In this document: piece after piece, positions 13,101 through 19,487 of the stretch
Position numbering within the stretch: position 1 is the stretch's first letter
Layout of the letters: the number at the start of each line of letters is the position of its first letter
Assembly (NCBI GenBank): GCA_023213315.1
Contig: JAKCPI010024840.1
Span: 124,001-188,000 of the forward strand
Origin: Euborellia annulipes
Taxonomy: Eukaryota > Arthropoda > Insecta > Dermaptera > Anisolabididae
Reading direction: 5' to 3'
DNA: 64,000 bases
Position numbers and translations under genes: made by a program
The notes under the pieces: model-generated
Databases searched by the model: none
Seen by the model: the letters and a program-made list of their open reading frames with translations, nothing else
Told to the model about the DNA's origin: nothing

Positions 13101-16100
13101 TTACTAGAAGAAATTAATACAAGTGCAAAAGCACTAGGATTAGAAGAAGCAGAAGGAAATAGCGATAATAAAGAGGCAAAAGGAAAAAATGAAGCACTTG
13201 AGGTATGATTTATTTTAAAAGTGATGGGCTTAGTGGAAGATAGTCACAGGCCACAATTTTGTCATTTTTGAGATATTTATGCTTTCTTTAAATAACCCCT
13301 TTAATATTCTGTGCATAAGATCCAAAGACCTATAATGACCAGTGGTCACATGCAGCTAGGAAGAATAAAAGGGGAGCTCAACTGCTGGAACTGAGAAGAT
13401 AGACGCTGTATTGTTATTTTTAAATAATTACTCAGCGAGTATGTTATCACGTCTGCCTTTTCAATTTAAATCGATTTAAAAGGATTTTATGCTATGTAAC
13501 TATATATGTAAAAAAACAGTCCTCTGGATTCATACCCCTGTCAATTTAAGGGGTCTTTACTAATACTTATTATTCAGTAATGGGACTGTTTCTTTCTGTT
13601 TCTAACCTGCCATATAGCACAGCATTCTCTATTATATTTCTAATTTCATTAAATAAAAATATTTATTTAATGTAAACAAATCCTCAAGCTGGACCATAAC
13701 TCACAAAATAAAAATAAATGCGAAGGCTGTTAGAAGAATCACATTTCCTTTTTTAATCCCTTTCATTGTACGTAAATATTTTCTTAATATTTAACAAAAA
13801 TATGCTTGTGCATTAATATATGGGCCAGTTTCCAATTAATAGAGAAAAGCCTCTATATATACATATAAATATATATATTTATTATATAATAGATTTTTTT
13901 CTAATTTTATCTATACTTTTCCTGGCCAATTGGATTGTTTTCAGAGGTCAATTTATTTTAATTAAAAAAAAAACTGTATAATTTCCAGGATTCTGAAGTA
14001 CGAACTGAGGAGACTCATGAAAACATAGATCCAACCGAATTACTAGAAGAAACAAATACAAGTGCGAAAGGATTAGAAGAAGAAGAAGGAAATAGCGCTA
14101 ATAAAGAGGCAAAAGGAAAAAATGAAGCACTTAGGGTATGATTAATTTTAAAATTGATGGGCTTAGTGGAAGATAGTCATAAGCCACCATTTTGTCATTT
14201 ATGAGATATTCATGCATTCTTTAAATATCCCCCTTTAATACCACACAAAGAAATTCCTTGATTTTACAAATGTTGTATGCAAATAATAAGTGCAAGTTCT
14301 TTACTTACAAACTAGTGATGATTTGAGAAGTAAGATAGTCATAAGCCACAGCAAAATGGCGTCGAAATCTGGAGTGAATGAAAATCTATTTCGTGTTCTA
14401 ACGACTTCTACGAATAAGAGAGCTGAAAATGAAGAGTCTGATTCTTTTTAAACAAATAATTATGATTCTTAGCACCCACCGGTTTCTTCTATTTCATTTA
14501 TCCTTCCATTCGCCATTTCTGCATTTTAAATCAATGATATTTAATAGTTATACATCCGTTTTTCTTTTTGCAGGTTTCACATGTGTGTAAAATTATAAAA
14601 CCAGAAAAAAATCGTGACGAAGAACCATTCAAGGTTGGATTAATTTTTCATAAACTCTATTCTTCAATTATTTAATTAAATTTTATTTATTTACAGCTCG
14701 TTCATTCAAGTGATAGTGATTTTGAACAGACAGATGAAGAGGAAGAAGATGAATCAATGCTAGGACAACGACATTGGCCTATGGTAGGATTATTTTCTAA
14801 TAATTCGTTTCCCAAATCATCTCACTCTCAATCCTCGAGGATTGATATTTCGAGAAATAGGTTTTAGGACTTGGAGGGAAGGGAACTAAACATTTCTTGG
14901 ACTTTTGGAGCTTCTCGACTTATTTTATATTTCTTTCCCATATATATATATATATTAGGCATAATAATAGATTTAAGATAACAAATTTGCGAGATAAGTT
15001 CGTTTTTGATTAGGCAAAAATCTAATAATAGATTTAATGTGTTATGGCTGTGGAGATTTAATCAGGAAACCGAAGGAACTTTGCAGCCAGGAGATTAAAT
15101 CTGTCGTCTGTGAAAGACTATAGATCATAATAATAATATAAGGCATTATATAAATTGCATGAATCATCCTACTTTAAGTCTCAACTTATTAATTTTGAAA
15201 ATAATTTATTTCTGCATTTAAACCAATGGTATTTAATAGTTTTTCTTTTTGCAGTATTCAAATAAGAGAAAAATTACAAAACCAGAAAAAAATCGTGACG
15301 AGGAACCATTCAAGGTTGGATTAATTTTTCATAAACCTTATTCTTCAATTATTTAATTAAATTTTATTTATTTACAGCTAGTTCATACCAGTGATAGTGA
15401 TTTTGAACAGTCAGATGAAGAGGAAGAGGATGCATATATGCTAAAAGAAAAAAAACAGGAAAAATATGAGCCTAGGGTAGGATTATTTTCTAATAATTTG
15501 TTTCCCAAATCATCTCATATAGGTGAAATGGATTGCAAACATTCCAAAAATTTCATTAAGTGATTTTGCTAGACGAGAACGAATTTTAGTTTTTTTTTAC
15601 GATTCGGGTCATCCTTTAAAAAAACACTTTGGGGTCGAATTTTAAAGCACAATTTGTAACGTTAATTTTATATAAGGATCAGGAAGATGTATGGCAGCCA
15701 TACATCTTCCTGATCCTTATATATTGCCACTCAGCCATCGAAATTCTTCTATTTAAACGTTAATTTTAGTTGTTTGTATTAATTTCAGAAATACCATTTT
15801 GAGAAAAAAAATAAAAAATTAGATGAAGAATTCTTTAAGGTAAGATAAATCTCTCATGTAAATAAAAAAAAAAATTATTTAATTAAATTTACCTACCTTT
15901 TATTTTTAGTTAATTCATTCGAGTGATAGTGACCGTAGAAAATCAGAAGAATATGAACTGGTGAGATTACTATCTAATCGTATTTGTTATTTAAGCTCTA
16001 TTTTTTTTGTCCGATGGGCTTTGTCCCCTAGTGGTTTTTTTTTGACCCGAGCCCGCCTGACGTTGACCCTTGCCTTTTCTTAATTCCGTACAAACATATT

Positions 16101-18795
16101 TCCTTAATCATATGCCGCAACTTATCTCAGACAGTTTTTACTTTTTCTTACCTCTATATATGTTAATATATAGAGAAAGTATTGGATTCATGTCAAAAAT
16201 TCGATGCCGAAATTTTGATGGATATATATATATATACGTACGAATCCAAAAAAGTGGTTTTCGCAACATGGTCTATGTATGTGTCTGTCTGGGTTCAATT
16301 TTAAGGATGAAGGGATTGAGCTTTGAGGCTGAAATGTTATATTCAATTTAGGCACACCCCCCCCCCCTCTGAAAATAAGCTTTTAATCAAAATCGGCCAA
16401 AAAGTTCTAGTACTTTACTGATGTACTTTTTCAGTTTTTTTCGAACGTTCGCTCATGCTGACATTAGTCCCCCTCTTCTCTGAATTAGAAATTATTTTTA
16501 ACATATTGGTTGACACGGGCCCTCCGAAAAATCATTTTTTTTGTACTGATGATGACCAGGCGTGATGCCGGCCGAAATATTTACGAATTAAATTGATGTG
16601 AGAGGCGTCCACTAACGGCTGGTTTTATTCTCCGATTCCTTCTATATAAATATCTTTTTTTTATTTCGGGGGGGGGGGGGATCAATCCCCCTTGATCCCC
16701 CCCCCCCCCCCTAGCTACGGCCTTGTACAGTATCTCGACACAAAAAAATCTGGTGTGACACAGAACACAACTTTCTCTTACCAAAGGTAAGGTGTGGTGT
16801 CTGTGTAAAGGTCTTGAATGCTGTGCCACATCAGATTTTTTTTTATATTCTTACAGATCTGCCTTATTAAGAAATATATAACTCCTTTTAATCTTAAAAA
16901 AAATTTTAATAATTTTTTTTTTTTTTTCATATTTAGATTAGAGATAGCGCTTAATTTAGTGATTGAAACCCCCTGGGGAAATTTTCAATTTTCAAAAGTT
17001 TTTTAAGCCTCTCCATTTGGGTACAGTGAGCGTCAATATTAAGTCCCACCGATGCATTTCCTACTTGTGATTATTGCATTGTTTTTAAAAAAATATTAAA
17101 TATTTTTTAATGGAAACTTTCATGGTTCAAACCTAGAAGATTTCCAATAAAGATTTTCATTTTCTTTTACAATAACAATGAAATAATCACAAGTAGAAAA
17201 CGCATGGGTGGGATTTAATATTGACCTTTACTGTACATTTGGGTATTCGACTACTTTTGCTCAACTTTCAATAATCTCACAGAGAGCCAAACTTAATTTC
17301 AAAATTCCAACAGAAAGTTGTCATACAGAACAGACAGACAAATAACGAATTATATATAAGTTATAGATTAATTTCTATTTATATTTTTTAGGATTCGGAT
17401 GAACTGTCAAGCTACAGAGTGGGAATAGAAAAATCAAAAAAAAGGCTTCATCATCGACATACAGCTCTAGTAACATAACTAAATTTATCTCTTGTTTTTA
17501 CAGTTAATTTTTTCTACCACCACCATTAATTTTATTTGTTTTTGTATTTTTCAGAGTTCATTTGAATACAAACAAAAAAAAGAAAAGGAAAAAATTTATA
17601 ATTTTAATCGATTTCTCAAGAAGGTGAAAGATAAATATTCAGACCCACTCGAAATGTTTTTAGAAAATGAACTATCACTAAAAGAAGTATGATTAATTTT
17701 TAATATATTGCAATATATAAAACAGGTCAACAAAATTTTTTTTTTTTTTTTTTGGTTTCTGTTCTAATCCTGGAATCTGATTCTAGACACCGAAAAAAAA
17801 ATTTAAATTATCATTTTTTACTTTTAAAGTTTGCTTTTGTTTAATACGAAACAACCCATACAAACATAAAAGAAATACAGATTTTTCACTGACTTTGCTC
17901 ATTTACTCGAACTTCCTCAGAATTTTTAACAAATTTATTTTAATTTGTTAAAAATTCCACTCACTCACCATCCTGAGGAAGTCCGAGTAAATGAGCAACG
18001 TCAGGGAAAACCTGTAAACGCACCGGACCAGCATCTCGAATTCATTAAAGAAATACAACAAATATTCATTTTTAACTTGATTTTTTGTTATTATATGGTA
18101 TTTTTTAACACAAATCTTAAATTAAAAAATCTTAAAGCAAAAACTATCGTAATTTAAAAATTTAAAATTAAAATTATAAAAATCAGTGATTTTTCTCAAA
18201 AATTCGAAAAATTGTTCTAGTTTCTACAAAAGCAAACTTTGATCAAAAAAAATTATTTTTCCCTTTATTTTTAGCCTATGAGAAACGAAAATTTCTTATG
18301 CAGAAGTCAGACCAAAAAATCGTGTTAACCGGTGTAATTCTTTATTTATTAATTGCACCCTTTAGAGGATTTCTCACAGAATGAGTGGCCGAAACGTTGT
18401 AATTTTTATAAATAAACCACAGTTAAACCGAAAATCTTTTACTAAAGTCAGTTTGAATATTAACCGCCACCCATAGAGAATAGAGCCTTGAAGTTAGACA
18501 ACCAGAGCCCTTAGCTGCAGTAATTGTTGTCTCAAAAAATAGTATTTGCAACATTAAAAAAAGTTTATTTTTTATTAAGCCCTCTGGTTGTCTAACTTCA
18601 CCGCTCCATTCTCTAGGGGTGGCGGTTAATATTGAAAATGTACAATAATTAGGGATAATATTATGAGTTATTACCCTTATGATTAATGGGAAGACTAGGC
18701 CGGGGAGCCGAAACGTCGAGTAAATCTCAGCATCCCACGCGACTTAACCCGAGAAAACTTATCTTTGCATACATCCGGTCGCGGAAACCTTCCAG

Positions 18796-18828
<33 letters not shown>

Positions 18829-19452
18829 GGAGAGCAGGGGCGGCGCGTCCACTAGGCAAACTAGGCGGCAACTTGGAGAGGGCGGCAAAAAGGGGGAAAA
18901 AAATTTTTTGGTTCCACAAGCGGTACCCGAAAAAATTTGGGTGCCGCGGGCGGCAAAAATTTTGTGTCTCTAAAAAAAAGGTAAAAAATTTTTTCGGACG
19001 GAAAAAATTTTGGTTCGGCGCAAGAGAAAATGTTCCGCGGGCGTCACACGGGAAAAAATTTTGGTTCCGCGAAAAACAAAAAAAAAATTTCGCAGAAAAA
19101 TTTTTGAGATCAGGGAAAATTTTAAGGAGGGGCGGCAAATTAAATTTTTAAAAGTTTTTTTTTTGGAGGGGGAGGGCGCAAAAAAAATATCTTAGAATAG
19201 CTTGCGCCGGCCCTGAAGGAGAGGTAAAAATAAATAAAATAACCCTTTTGACCTAAAAATTGATTAAATTAAAAATATTTGAATCATAAAAAAAATTGTA
19301 GTGGTCAAGTTAATAATATAAAATTAGAGATGAATGAGAAATAAAAATGCTGGAGGTACTTTCAGGCCAAATTTTAATACCACTATACAGCCGACGTTTC
19401 GGGGGACTCAACGCCTCCCTTCATCAGGACTCTAAACATTAATATGTGACAG

Positions 19453-19487
<35 letters not shown>

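Noticed and set aside
18695..19138. 147-codon minus-strand frame
   Set aside because: Spans a Penelope fragment, a TA run and a hAT MITE; a by-product of repeated AAAATTTT-rich units.
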